In this document: in pieces, positions 33,474 through 44,385 of the stretch
Position numbering within the stretch: the first letter of the stretch is position 1
Layout: every line of letters begins with the position of its first letter
Assembly (NCBI RefSeq): GCF_019320115.1
Contig: NC_089595.1
Location: 113,791,162 to 113,855,161 of the forward strand
DNA from: Miscanthus floridulus
Lineage: Eukaryota > Streptophyta > Magnoliopsida > Poales > Poaceae
Reading direction: 5' to 3'
Length of the DNA stretch: 64,000 nt
Notes under the pieces: model-generated
Told to the model about the DNA's origin: nothing
What the model saw: the letters and a program-made list of their open reading frames with translations, nothing else
Database searches by the model: none
Position numbers and translations under genes: made by a program

Positions 33474-36400
33474 GTGAACTACAGGACCGGTGGAAGTCAT
33501 TGGGTTATTCATAGTGGTTGCACACAACATATGACCGGTGATCCTCATATGTTCACCTCACTAGATGAAGAAGTAGATGGATAAGAAAGAATCACATTTG
33601 GAGATAATTCAAAGGGCAAGGTTAAAGGATTGGGCAAAGTAGCAATATCAAATGATTATTCTATCTCAAATGTGCTATATGTTGCTTCATTGAGCTTCAA
33701 CTTGCTATCCATTGGACAATTGTGTGATCTTGACTTCCAATGCTTGTTCATCGAGAAGGAAACTGTTGTATCTAAGAAGGATAATGATCAAGTGATATTC
33801 AAAGGATTTAGATACAACAACATATATCTAGTGGATTTCACCTTCGAAGATGCAAATTTGAAGACTTGCCTATTCACCAAAACAACACTTGGGTGGCTAT
33901 GGCATAGAAGACTTGCTCATGTTGGGATGAGCTTACTCAAGAAGCTAATGAAGAATGATTTGGTGAGAGGGTTGAAGGATGTGAAGTTTGAGAAGGACAA
34001 GCTTTGTAGTGCATGTCAAGCCGACAAGCAAGTTGCAAATACTCATCCAACCAAAGCTTTCATGTCAACCACAAGAGTGCTAGAACTCCTTCGCATGAAT
34101 TTATTTGGACCAACAATATACAAGAGTTTGGGAGGAAATCTTTATTGTCTTGTAATTGTTGATGACTATTCAAGATATACATGGGTATTCTTCCTTCATG
34201 ACAAATCCAAAGTTGCATCTTGCTTTAAGAAGTTTGCCAAGAGAGCACAAAATGAATTTGAAGTGAAGCTCAAGAAGATTAGAAGTGACAATAGGAAGGA
34301 ATTTGACAACACAAATATAGAAGCCTATTATGATGAAGTTGGGATCAAGCATGAGGTCTCCACAACATATACTCCTCAACAAAATGGTATAGTTGAGAGA
34401 AAGAACCGGACATTGATCACTCTTGCAAGAATAATGCTAGATGAATACAACACCTCCGAAGCTCTATGGGTGGAAGCCATCAACACCGCATACTATGCAT
34501 CCAACCGCCTATTCCTTCAAAAGTTCCTTGGCAAGACACCTTATGAGTTGCTCAATGGGAAGAAGTCGGACGTCTCTTTCTTTAGGGTGTTTGGTTGTAA
34601 ATGCCACATCTACAAGAAGCGGCAACACCTAGGAAGTTTCAAAGATGTTGTGATATTGGTTTTCTTGTTGGTTACTCATCAAAGTCTAAAGCATATAGAG
34701 TATTTAATCATGTCACCAGCTTGGTTGAAGAAACATATGATGTGGAATTTGATGAATCTAACGGCTCCCAAGGAGCACATGAGAATCTTGATGATGTAGG
34801 TGATGAACCATTGAGGGAGGCTATGAAGAACATACTGGTTGGTGACATCAAGCCTAAAGATGATGAAGATGATGTACAAGTGATTGATCCACCTTCTTCA
34901 TCAAGTGTGCCACAAGATGGTGATAAAGATGGGAGAGTAAAAAATGAAGATACTTATGTATCCCATGAGCAAATGGTGACACAAGCACAAGATGTTGATG
35001 CTCCACAACCTCCCCCTCAAGTGGTCAATAGAAGAAATACACCTCTACTACAAGATCATCCACAAGATCTCATTATAGGGAGTCCATCAAAGGGTGTAAT
35101 GACTCGCTCACAAAAACTTGCTTCATTTATTGCTCATCACTCTTTTATCTCTTGCTTTGAGCCTACTAAAGTAGAAGAAGCTCTTCAAGATCCAGATTAG
35201 ATAAATGCCATGCATGAAGAGTTGAACAACTTCACCCGCAATGAAGTTTGGACTCTTGAAGAGCGGCCAAAAGGTGCAAGAGTCATTTGAACAAAGTTGG
35301 TGTTCCACAACAAGCAAGATGATCAAGGTGTAGTTGTGAGGAACAAGGCAAGACTAGTTGCAAATGGGTTCTCTCAAGTTGAAGGTTTGGATTTTAGAGA
35401 GACCTTTGCACCGGTTGCAAGACTAGAAGCCATCCGTATCCTCCTTGCATATGCATCACATCATGACATGAAATTATATCAAATGGATGTGAAAAGTGCA
35501 TTTTTAAATGGCTTTATTAATGAACTAGTCTATGTTGATCAACCTCCCGAGTTTGAAGACCCTAGATATCCTAATCATGTTTATAGGTTGTCCAAGGCAT
35601 TATATGGGCTTAAGCAAGCCGCAAGAGCTTGGTATAAGCGCCTTTGGGACTTCCTCATTAAAGAGGGTTTCACCATTGGGAAGGTCGACACCACACTATT
35701 CACCAAGAAGCTTGATGGGCACATCTTCATTTGTCAAGTGTATGTTGATGATATCATCTTTGGATCATCAAATTTAGATTCTTGCAAAGAGTTTGGTGAA
35801 TTAATGTCGAAGGAGTTCGAGATGTCAATGATTGGAGAGCTTACATTCTTTCTTGGTTTTCAAGTCAAGCAAATGAGAGAAGGGATTTTCATCTCTCAAG
35901 AGAAATATACAAATGATCTTCTCAAGAGATTTAAGATGAATGAATGTAAGCCGATCAAGACACCAATGCCAACTAATGGACATCTTGACCTAGATGAGGG
36001 AGGTAACACGGTTGATCAAACTCTCTACCGCTCTATGATTGGTAGCTTGCTATATTTAACCACATCTAGGCCCGACATCATGTTTAGTGTGTGTATGTGT
36101 GCTAGATTTCAAGCTAATCCTAAGGAAACTCATTTGATAGCCGTTAAAAGAATCCTTAGGTATCTTAAGCACACACTAAGCATTGGCCTTTGGTATCCCA
36201 AACGAGCTACATTTGAATTAGTTGGCTATTCCGATTCGGATTATGCCGGTTGCAAAGTTGATAGAAAAAGCACATCCGGAGGGTGTCATTTGCTTGGTAG
36301 ATCACTTGTGTCTTGGTCCTCCAAAAAACAAAATAGTGTGGCCTTGTCCACCGCCGAAGCGGAATACATTGCCGCGGGTGCTTGTTGTGCATAAATTCTT

Positions 36401-36703
36401 TACATGAAACAAACTTTGCTAGACTATGGTGTAGTTCTAGAAAAAGTACCTCTTTTGTGCGACAATGAAAGTGCGGTAAAACTTGCAAATAATCTGGTTC
36501 AACACTCTTGCACCAAGCACATAGATATCCGCCATAACTTTCTTAGAGATCATGTTGCTAAAAATGATATATCATTAGAAGGTGTAAGGACCGATGATCA
36601 ATTGGTTGATAGAGTGAGCTCAATGTTCTTGATTTTAGTAACTTCACTAAAAAATGAGCTTGTGTTGTCCCTTGCATTGCATTGCAATATACAACATGTT
36701 TAA
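33474..36703 (+). pseudogene. copia pol: protease, integrase, reverse transcriptase, RNase H
   Basis: Protease occurs near 33510 as WVIHSGCTQHMTGD, with His where the catalytic Asp is expected. TAA follows at 33582-33584. Integrase covers 33880-34640: the HHCC zinc region (WHRRLAHVG ... CSACQADK), then LRMNLFGP, where Asn replaces the first catalytic Asp, and IRSDN and PQQNGIVERKNRTL, which are intact. A frameshift near 34640 leads to the linker. Further stops lie at 35198-35200 and 35288-35290. Reverse transcriptase is well kept (QMDVKSAFLNG, QVYVDDIIFGS), as is RNase H (GYSDSDYAGCKVDRKSTSGG, STAEAEYIAAG), with TAA at 36392-36394 inside RNase H. The enzyme set is inactive by several independent changes. 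Confidence 0.92.
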
Positions 36704-38113
36704 TCTTTGGTAATGCATATAGGGCTTGTCTAACATGGTTAAGATAACCACCGAAAAGCGTGTGAAGAAGCTTAACCTTGGATCAAACTTGACAAGCAAC
36801 TAGATTTACTTTCAAGTATTGCATTGCATATGCATGAATGTTGCTTTATCGTTTATCTTCAATTACCCTCTTATTGCCTATTTTCTTAAAAAGAATTATA
36901 GCCTAAGACAAAATATTTTTGAAAAACTTGAGAGTTTGAGAGAAGTCACTCATATTAGTCTTAATTGGTGTTTATTTGGATCTTATTGGAGTTAGGACTC
37001 GATTGGGAACAGGCAGCATAAAGGATTTTGAAGATTTGCTGGAAAAAGAGTGATCGGACGCCGCACCGGACTCTGATGTCTAGTGTTTGGTCAGTTCACA
37101 GGAGGTGAACTGCTGCTGAGAAGGAGTGACCAGACGCTAAAACAGTATTCTCCCAGCGTCTGGTCTGAAAGTGATCCAGCGTCCGGTCAAGTAAAGAAGA
37201 CGAAGTCAGGATCGACCGGACTCTGCCTACATCCGGTCAGTTGGGATCGGACATGTCCAGTCGCGATTCCAGGGGTTTTGGACCTCTCTGGAATCGACAG
37301 GACGCTAGGTGGCAGCGTCCGGTTGCTGCCACTAGAGCATCCGGTCAATAGGGAACGTGCGGGATTCAATTTCTTTTCTCTGTTTCCTTATCTAACTTGG
37401 GGGGCACCATATTTAATCTTAGCGCCGGTGTTCTGACCTAGCTACTTATGCCGACATCACCGCTGCACCCCTATCGTCCTGAGCCGCCGCATTATGCCCT
37501 AGCCGCTGAGCTCACCTCTGCCGCCGCTGTCCCGCTTAGGCACGCCAGCACCACCACTGCTCCCTACGACGCCATCACCATGTTGAAGCAGCACCCTACT
37601 CCCACGCGCCGCTCGCAGCACCCCACGCCACCATGCTAACAACCCACATCACCGCAACATGCCTGTGCTGCCGTATCCGAGCCGAGCCACCGCGCTACCA
37701 TTTCCCTAGCATAGCTCCCACGCTAGCACTGCCTCCCTACTCTGTTTTAGTGCCGGAGTCCCTACCGCCGATCCTCATTGACTAGCAAACCCTAATCTCC
37801 AGTTGCCAACCCGTTGGTTCCCCGTTCCATTCCTCTCCTCGTCATTTCACCGGTTTGTCAGGTAGCAAGCCCTCATTTCCAATTTCATACCTCATTGCTT
37901 GCTTCCTAGGGTTTCATATCTCTAGATAAATAATTATAATTATTTGTATATCCTCTATTCTATCGTGCAACAAGTCGGTGCTGTTGAGGTCCTATTTGCA
38001 GTTGTCAGTCAACTCAGGGCCAAGCTCGTGAGTACGGATCGAGGCCAAGCCTCAAAAGTGATAGTTGATAGTTGTTTCTTGTTAGCGGCAGTTGTTCTTT
38101 TCAGATCCATCAG
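36704..38113 (+). other. Spacer between pol and the third frame
   Basis: Noncoding in appearance. 37040-37340 is packed with GACCGGACGC-type motifs in both orientations, like those in the LTRs. 37440-37700 is C-rich with a short open frame of low complexity. This spacer probably supplies the leader or splice acceptor for expression of the third frame; I see no decisive signal. Confidence 0.55.
37040..37345. repeat. Cluster of GACCGGACGC / GCGTCCGGTC motifs
   Basis: At least eight intact or one-mismatch copies in both orientations, for example near 37053, 37125, 37155, 37178, 37215, 37290 and 37313. The same motif clusters in both LTRs of this element and in the solo LTR at 38446-40352. Confidence 0.8.
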
Positions 38114-41100
38114 ATGGCTCATGACAAGAATGTTGGAGGTGGTCCCAGTGATGAGGATCCGAGACCCCTGCCTCGCCAACCTATAGATCCAAAAGGCAAG
38201 GCAACAAAGAAGCTTGCAACAAAGAAGTGGAAGTATCCAAATGCAGATACAGCTAGAGCAGCCACAATGCAGTAGCAGAGCGTGCAGAGGTGGGAGGTGC
38301 TAGGAGTGGAGTCTAGATCATAGAACAGCTCTCTCCATCTATGAGGGCTGCACTAGAGCAGGTTGAGCACTGTCATGGTGGTCCAGCTGGGACTATCATG
38401 GTTGTGGGATGACGAGCTGTCTTGGATGAGAGTCAACCTTAGGGGTGAAAGCTCTAGTTTGGTTTTGGTGAATTGATGAAACCCTTAGTGCTAACCTACT
38501 TCATCAAGTGATCATGAGATAGGTAGCACACTTCAAGTAGAGAAGCAAATGAAGATCATAACATGACAATGGTGATAGCATGGAGATGATCAAGGGCTTA
38601 AACTTGAAAAGAAGAAAGAGAAAAACAAAAAGCTCAAGGCAAAGGTATAACTTGTAGGAGCTATTTTGTTTTGGTGATCAAGACACTTAGAGAGTGTGAT
38701 CACATTTAGGTTTGATAGCCGTACTATTAAGAGGGGTGAAACTCGTATCTGAATGCGGTTATCAAAGTGCCACTAGATGCTCTAACTAATTGCATATGCA
38801 TTTAGGATCTAGTGGAGTGTTAACACCCTTGATAATATTTGTGAAAATATGCTACCACATGTGCACAAGGTGTTTGTAGGGTTGAGATGGGTTTGGGTCC
38901 CTCTCTCCCTCCCGCTTTCGGGAAAATGAAATGTCTATTTTCTATTGCGCCGGATGCAAAATTCTTAGTGGTTGGCACACTTGAGTAAGGGTGAAGAAGT
39001 TAGAGTTGAAATGGAGTTGATCGAAATGATGCTGGCGTCGGTCTACTGACCGAACGCTGGGTCACTCAGCGACCGGACGCTGGAAGGCTACGTCCGGTCG
39101 AGCTATCAGACGGCATAGTGGGTAGGGTTGAGCACCGGACGCTGGTCTGCGTCCGGTCAAGGTGGACCGGACGCGTCCGGTCGAAAAAACATGCCTCGGG
39201 GAGCTTACTAGAAATGACCGAACGCTGGGGCTTCAGCGTCCGGTCAGTTTTGACCGGAGCGTCCGGTCAGCTTCGTAGCTGTTGGAATCTGACGAATAGC
39301 GTTTGAAGGTGATGACACGTGGCGTCCATCGGGCGACCGGACGCTGAGGGCCAGCGTCCGGTCAGTATGACCGGAGCGTCCGGTCAGAGCGCGTTTTGCC
39401 CAGTGAAGGGGTATAATGGCTCTATTTGATTGGGGCTCTATTTATAGCCCCATAGCCGGCTGTGGCTCACATCTTTGGCCATTTTCATTGACATAGCAAC
39501 CTTGTGAGCTAAGCCAAAGCCCTCCCACTCATCTACATCATTGATTCATCATCATAGTGAGATTGGGAGTGATCCAAGTGCATTGCTTGAGTGATTGCAT
39601 CTAGAGGCACTTAGTGATCATGGTTCGCTGCGGATTTCGCTTGTTACTCTTGGTGGTTGCCGCCACCTAGACGGCTTGGAGCAGCGAGGATCATCGAGCG
39701 GAGGTGGTGATTGTCTCCAGCTCCGATCGTGGTGATTGTGAGGGGTTCTTGACCTTGTCCCCGGCGGAGAGCCCAAAGGTACTTTAGTGAATTGCTCGTG
39801 GCTTGTGTGATCCTCATCTTGTGTTGGTTGTGCGGCACCCTATTGAGGGTTTGGCGTGTGAAGCCAATTAGCGCGTGAACCTCCAAGTGAGTGAATCACC
39901 ACAACGAGGAGTAGCTTGCTGGCAAGCAAGTGAACCTCGGTAAAAATCATTGTGTCCGTCCTTTGATTCCGAGGTGATTGGTCTCCATTGTTATTCATCC
40001 TTGTGATTGATTGGTTCACTCATCTACACGGCGGTATAACTATCCTAATCACTCTCTTTACTTTACCGCAAACTAGTTAACAAGCTCTTTAGTGTAGCTA
40101 GTTTTGAGAGCTTGCTTGCTTGGTTGGTGTGGCTCTTTAGTTAGGCTTTGAGAGCACACTAACATAGGATAGTGTCTTTGCTATTGTGTGAATAGACACT
40201 ATCTAAACTAGAATTATGGTAGGAGGCTTGCATTTTGAGTAGGCTAGCGCAACACTCGCTTCGCCTCATAATTGTCTAACCATTTGGTTAAGTGTTGTTG
40301 TAGAAATTTTTATTAGGCTATTCACCCCCCCTCTAGACATTAGGACCTTTCAAGGGGGAGTCACAATAGGAGCCCCAGCTAGTAGAGCAAACTCAGGAGG
40401 GAGAGCAGGCCAAGGAGATAGAGCAGTCATCTCAGTCATAGCTACGCTGCTCTAGTCGCACCCGTGCTCCAGTCACTCTAAGGTTAGAGACACAGTGGAG
40501 GGGTTCACGTCCACCACCTAGACCATAGGGTCCGCCTCTAGTGACCCACCTAGATTTGAGGGTCACCATGGCCAAGCAGGTGCAGCAACTCAGATTTGTG
40601 GAATTTGAGCAGTGGTTTCCGCCGAGGCGAGATGAGCGTGCTTCAGAGGGCTTCTACACATCACTGTAGGAAGACTTCTATAATGCATATCTTAATAGTG
40701 GGGCACTATTTAGGTCTCAAAGGGTGTGCAATATTGAGTCCTTAGTAGCAGTAGCTGGAAAGCATATCCACCCTTACCTAGCATATCTACCAGGGCTGAT
40801 AGATTTACTTGGACGGATAGGATTATATGTTTCATCTTGGGTCCGTCAGTTCTATGCTTCACTCTGGATCGATCCACAGCATAGATTTATACACTTTGCA
40901 TTTAGAGGTAGAGATTACAGGCTGATGAGTACTAGGGTTAGGGAGATTCTCAGGCTTCAGGAGCAGCCCGTCAGGCTACATGAGGTTTGCTATGGACAGA
41001 CATCGCCTCCCAGACGTCCTCATGGGGGCTTGGTACCTCCTATAGATCTAGTTCACCACTGCTTCAAGGAGCCTTTTGGTGAGGGGTCAAGCAGGCCTCC

Positions 41101-42440
41101 AAGTGATCTCACTCCTACAGCTAGAGTGCTGGATGCTATTATGAGGAGGACCCTAATTCCGAGGATGGGGTATCACGAGGGCTTGACTCGTATTCAGTTA
41201 TGGCTTCTAAACTCCCTGATGCAGCAGATTATGTTTGACATTTGGGATCTCCTTCTATCAAAGATAGAGGATACTATTGCTAAGGGGTTCAGAGGTCATC
41301 GTCAGTTGCCCTATGCTCACTGGATCACATTTCTTATTCATAGGGTAGTTACAGTGAGGCTGCCTGAGATGCTAGCTGAGTACAGTGGTGCTACTATAGA
41401 GTTTCCTACATATAACCTGACTCAGATGATCTGCCATAGTACACCGAGTGCACCTAGCTAGCCGTGTCATCGTCTAGAGGTGCCAGAGACTGTAGCCCAG
41501 TAGGAAGATACTATCAGGGGCATAGCAGCTATAGAGGAGGAGCGGCTTGATGCTCAGCAGGAGGGGATGGTCAAGAGCGACCCCAGCGATAGCTCAGATG
41601 AGGACTACCACGATATCCCTAAGATGCCTACTTAACGACATGATCATGAGGCCAGTAGCTCTAGTTCAGCTCCATCTACACCGCAGACAGACTCCGCTCT
41701 ACTTGCCATACTTGAGCGGATGAGGCATGATCAGGCTCGCTAGGCTTAGGAGACCGCCACTACTTTTGCATAGTTCTAGACTCGACAGGATGAGTTTCAG
41801 TGGCAGCAGCAGGCCATGCATCAGTAGCAGCTTCTCATGTAGCAGTAGCTACTTATGTTTATGCAGCATGTTGTGTCAGCTATTGGGGTTCCACCGCCAC
41901 AGCCTTCACCCTAGCTTGGTCAGACTGCCACCACTTCTATGACTCCAGTGTTACAGCCTAGTGGGCTTCAGAGTCAGGGATAGCCACCAGCATAGTTTGC
42001 TTCACCTACAGAGTAGGTGTCCCAGTGGTTTGCCTCGCTAGTGTTAGCCCCATAGTTCACACCTCTTCAGACGGGCTTCACACTGGCTCAGACTTCCTTG
42101 CTAATAGTGCAAGATACCTCAATCTCTAGGAGTCTTGGAGTGACCTTTAGTGAGTTGACAGTGCAGCTTACTCTGCCATATTTGCATATCCTAGGTCCTT
42201 CTATCGTTGCACCTATTACCAGAACTATAGAGACGCTCCCTTCATTCGTTGCATCATCAGAGCAGGTAGCGCTAGTTATTGATCCGACCCATACCGCTTC
42301 AGCATCGCTTCTGGCTACAGAGGGTCAGACTACTTAGAGCTCTGGTTCAGATGATGATGGCACCTAGTTTCAGCTCACTCCTCGTACCTCAGTGCTTGAC
42401 TCGCCCACTACAGCCCCGCCGACCGACCCTTAGGTTTTGG
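38114..42440 (+). pseudogene. Third frame (env-like / plant transposon protein) of SIRE-like element
   Basis: SIRE/Maximus elements often carry an extra frame after pol, called env-like; a function in membrane fusion has not been established. The ATG at 38114 opens MAHDKNVGGGPSDEDPRPLP, followed by a basic segment. A solo LTR splits the frame at 38446-40352, and the frame resumes in register after it. The best conserved block is 40724-41461 (FVEFEQWFPPRRDER upstream, then PYLAYLPGLIDLLGRIGLYVSSWVRQFYASLW), which resembles the putative plant transposon protein domain. A Gln/Pro-rich tail follows. By eye the frame contains about two dozen stops, all TAG except one TAA, many where Gln would fit. 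Codon use is CAG/GAG-rich, unlike gag and pol. Confidence 0.78.
38446..40352 (+). mobile_element. Solo LTR of a second SIRE-like copia family (1907 bp)
   Basis: Starts TGAAAGCTCTAG and ends GGACCTTTCA. It is flanked by AGGGG on both sides (38441-38445 and 40353-40357) and has no internal region. Removing it and one target copy restores the third frame of the host element in register. Solo LTRs arise by recombination between the two LTRs of one element. The sequence differs from the host LTRs but shares the GACCGGACGC motif clusters (39040-39390), the pattern CTAGACGGCTTGG / CTAGATGGCTTGG and CACCCCCC near the 3' end, so the two families are related. Confidence 0.92.
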
Positions 42441-42906
42441 TGTTTGACGCCAAAGGGGGAGAGGGATCAAGAATGTTAGTCTTAGGGGGAGTGACATATC
42501 TAGGGGGGCTTAGTTTATCTATTAGATTATCTATTATATTTGGTTTTTATGTGTGATACACTATTTTTCATTTGTGTGTTTACTTTTATGCACCAAACTA
42601 TATTTATGTGGTAGTGATATCTACGTGATCGTGATATATGACATGTGTGCTCTCTACTTTGAATTATTTATATGTCATATCACTTGTGCTATGCTCATTT
42701 GCTTTGCTTTCGTGTTTTACTCCGATGCAAATGAGCTTTATTACTTGTACTCATGCTTATTTCATATCTTTTGAGTACATCATGTTGGCTTGGCTCATAT
42801 AAGCTTGCCTAACTCTTTTGTTCTTATTATCAAAAGCTTATATGAACCAAGCATGTTAAAACCTCAACTCTTTTACATACTCAAGGTGGTATTGTCATCA
42901 ATCACT

Positions 42907-42920
42907 AAAAAAGGGGAGAT
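42907..42920 (+). promoter_or_regulatory. Polypurine tract before the 3' LTR
   Basis: AAAAAAGGGGAGAT immediately precedes TGAAAG of the 3' LTR. It is the expected plus-strand primer for second-strand synthesis. An equivalent tract precedes 29498. Confidence 0.85.
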
Positions 42921-44380
42921 TGAAAGCATCTAGGCCCCTAGTTGGGTTTCAGTGATTAATGACAATACATGATTACTTTGATTAACGTGTGTTTTGCAGA
43001 GGCAACTAAGTTAGGTCATGGTAATGGAGATCGATTGGGCAATCATGGTGGTCATGCCCCTACGATGGAAATTGTTTTGGTTTTCAAAGGATGGACGACA
43101 AGGTTAAGGATGGATTAGTTCTAAGTGTCGTTTGCTGTTGAAGAGACACTTAGAGTAGTTTAGGACTTTGTTTTTTTCCTTTGGCCATACTATTAAGGGG
43201 GGTATGGACGGGTAACTTGACCTAGGTGAGTCTAGTGAGTTAGGTGTGGTGCACACTTGCTAAATCTAGCACTAGGTAGCTCCAAAATAGCCCTTAGATC
43301 CATTGGAGCAAACTTCATTCACGTATGATTGAGAGTTGAAAGTGAATGGAGGGTCAAATACTAACCGAACGCTGGCTTCGGTGTGACCGAACATTGGCAC
43401 AGAGTCCAGTCAGTTCATTTGATCAAGGTGAAGTCATCTGGAAGTGACCAGACGCTGAGAGGTGAAGTGACAGGACGCTGAGGACCAGCGTTCGGTCGAC
43501 TCCAGTAAGGTTCTAGAGAGGGAAAATCATGACTGGATGCGTTCGGTCACTACTTGATCACTGGAGTTCAGGGTGAACTGACCGGTGCGTCCGATCAACA
43601 TGACTGGAGCGTCCGGTCACCACGCAGAGGCACATAACGGTTCATTTTTTAGCCCATGTTATACATACTTCCTCCATTCGTGTGTGGGGGTACTTTTTGC
43701 TCATTTCAACAGCTGAGAAACACCTTTGAGAGTGCCAAGAAGAGCAAGGTCCTAGTAAGGTGATTGAGATTTGAGAATCCCAAAGAGAGCCCTCATTAGT
43801 GAGATCAAGAGTAGCAAAGTGTGCATCCACCCTTCTCATTAGGCTTGTCGTGATCAAGTGAGAGTTTGTGCTTGTTACTCTTGGTGATCGCCATCACCTA
43901 GATGGCTTGGTGGTGATTGAGAGCTTGGTGATCATCTGGCGGAGCTTGTGGATGACCCAACTCAAGTTGTGAGCGTTGTGGGTGATTCACCGCGATGGAG
44001 TGTCAAAGAATCAATCCGTAGAGAGCACTTGATCCTTGTGTGGATCAAGGGGGAGCTATACCCTTATGTGGGTGCTCTAACGAGGACTAGTGGGGAGTGG
44101 CGACTCTCTGATACCTTAGCAAAACATCACCGCGTTCCTCCTTCTCTCTTTACTTTGAGCATTTATTTTGAGCAATTCAATACTTGTCTTTACATTCATA
44201 GAATTGCTATGCTAGAGTAGGATTGGAACATAGGTTGCAAGTCTTTTTGTGCGATAGAACATTAGAAACACTTTTTAGGCACAAGGGGTCAATTGGGCTA
44301 ACCATAGGATTTAATTATTGCAAAGAAATTTAGAATTAGCCCAATTCACCCCCCCCCTCTTAGGCATCTTGATCCTTTCA
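42921..44380 (+). repeat. 3' LTR of the SIRE-like element (1460 bp)
   Basis: Starts TGAAAGCATCTAGG and ends GATCCTTTCA, then the target copy AGGGA (44381-44385). Collinear with 29498-31003, with indels and many substitutions. Confidence 0.92.
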
Positions 44381-44385
44381 AGGGA

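Larger units (their letters stand above)
29287..44380 (+). mobile_element. SIRE/Maximus-like copia retrotransposon, partial dimer
   Basis: Plus-strand element with LTRs at 29498-31003 and 42921-44380, long gag, pol and an extra third frame after pol, which is the layout of the SIRE/Maximus copia lineage. The target duplication AGGGA flanks 29287-44380, not the 29498 LTR. Positions 29287-29309 are the first 23 bases of another LTR copy, followed by about 190 bp of the element's 3' internal end. The whole is best explained as an LTR-internal-LTR-internal-LTR dimer that lost most of its first unit. It is inserted in CACTA element C and hosts a solo LTR at 38446-40352. Confidence 0.88.

Noticed and set aside
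40724..41461. 245-residue plus-strand frame as an independent host gene
   Set aside because: It lies in register with sequence before and after it and belongs to the third frame of the SIRE-like element.
38114..42440. TAG codons as programmed readthrough or stop reassignment
   Set aside because: About two dozen TAGs plus disruption by an LTR point to decay; nuclear plant genes do not reassign TAG.
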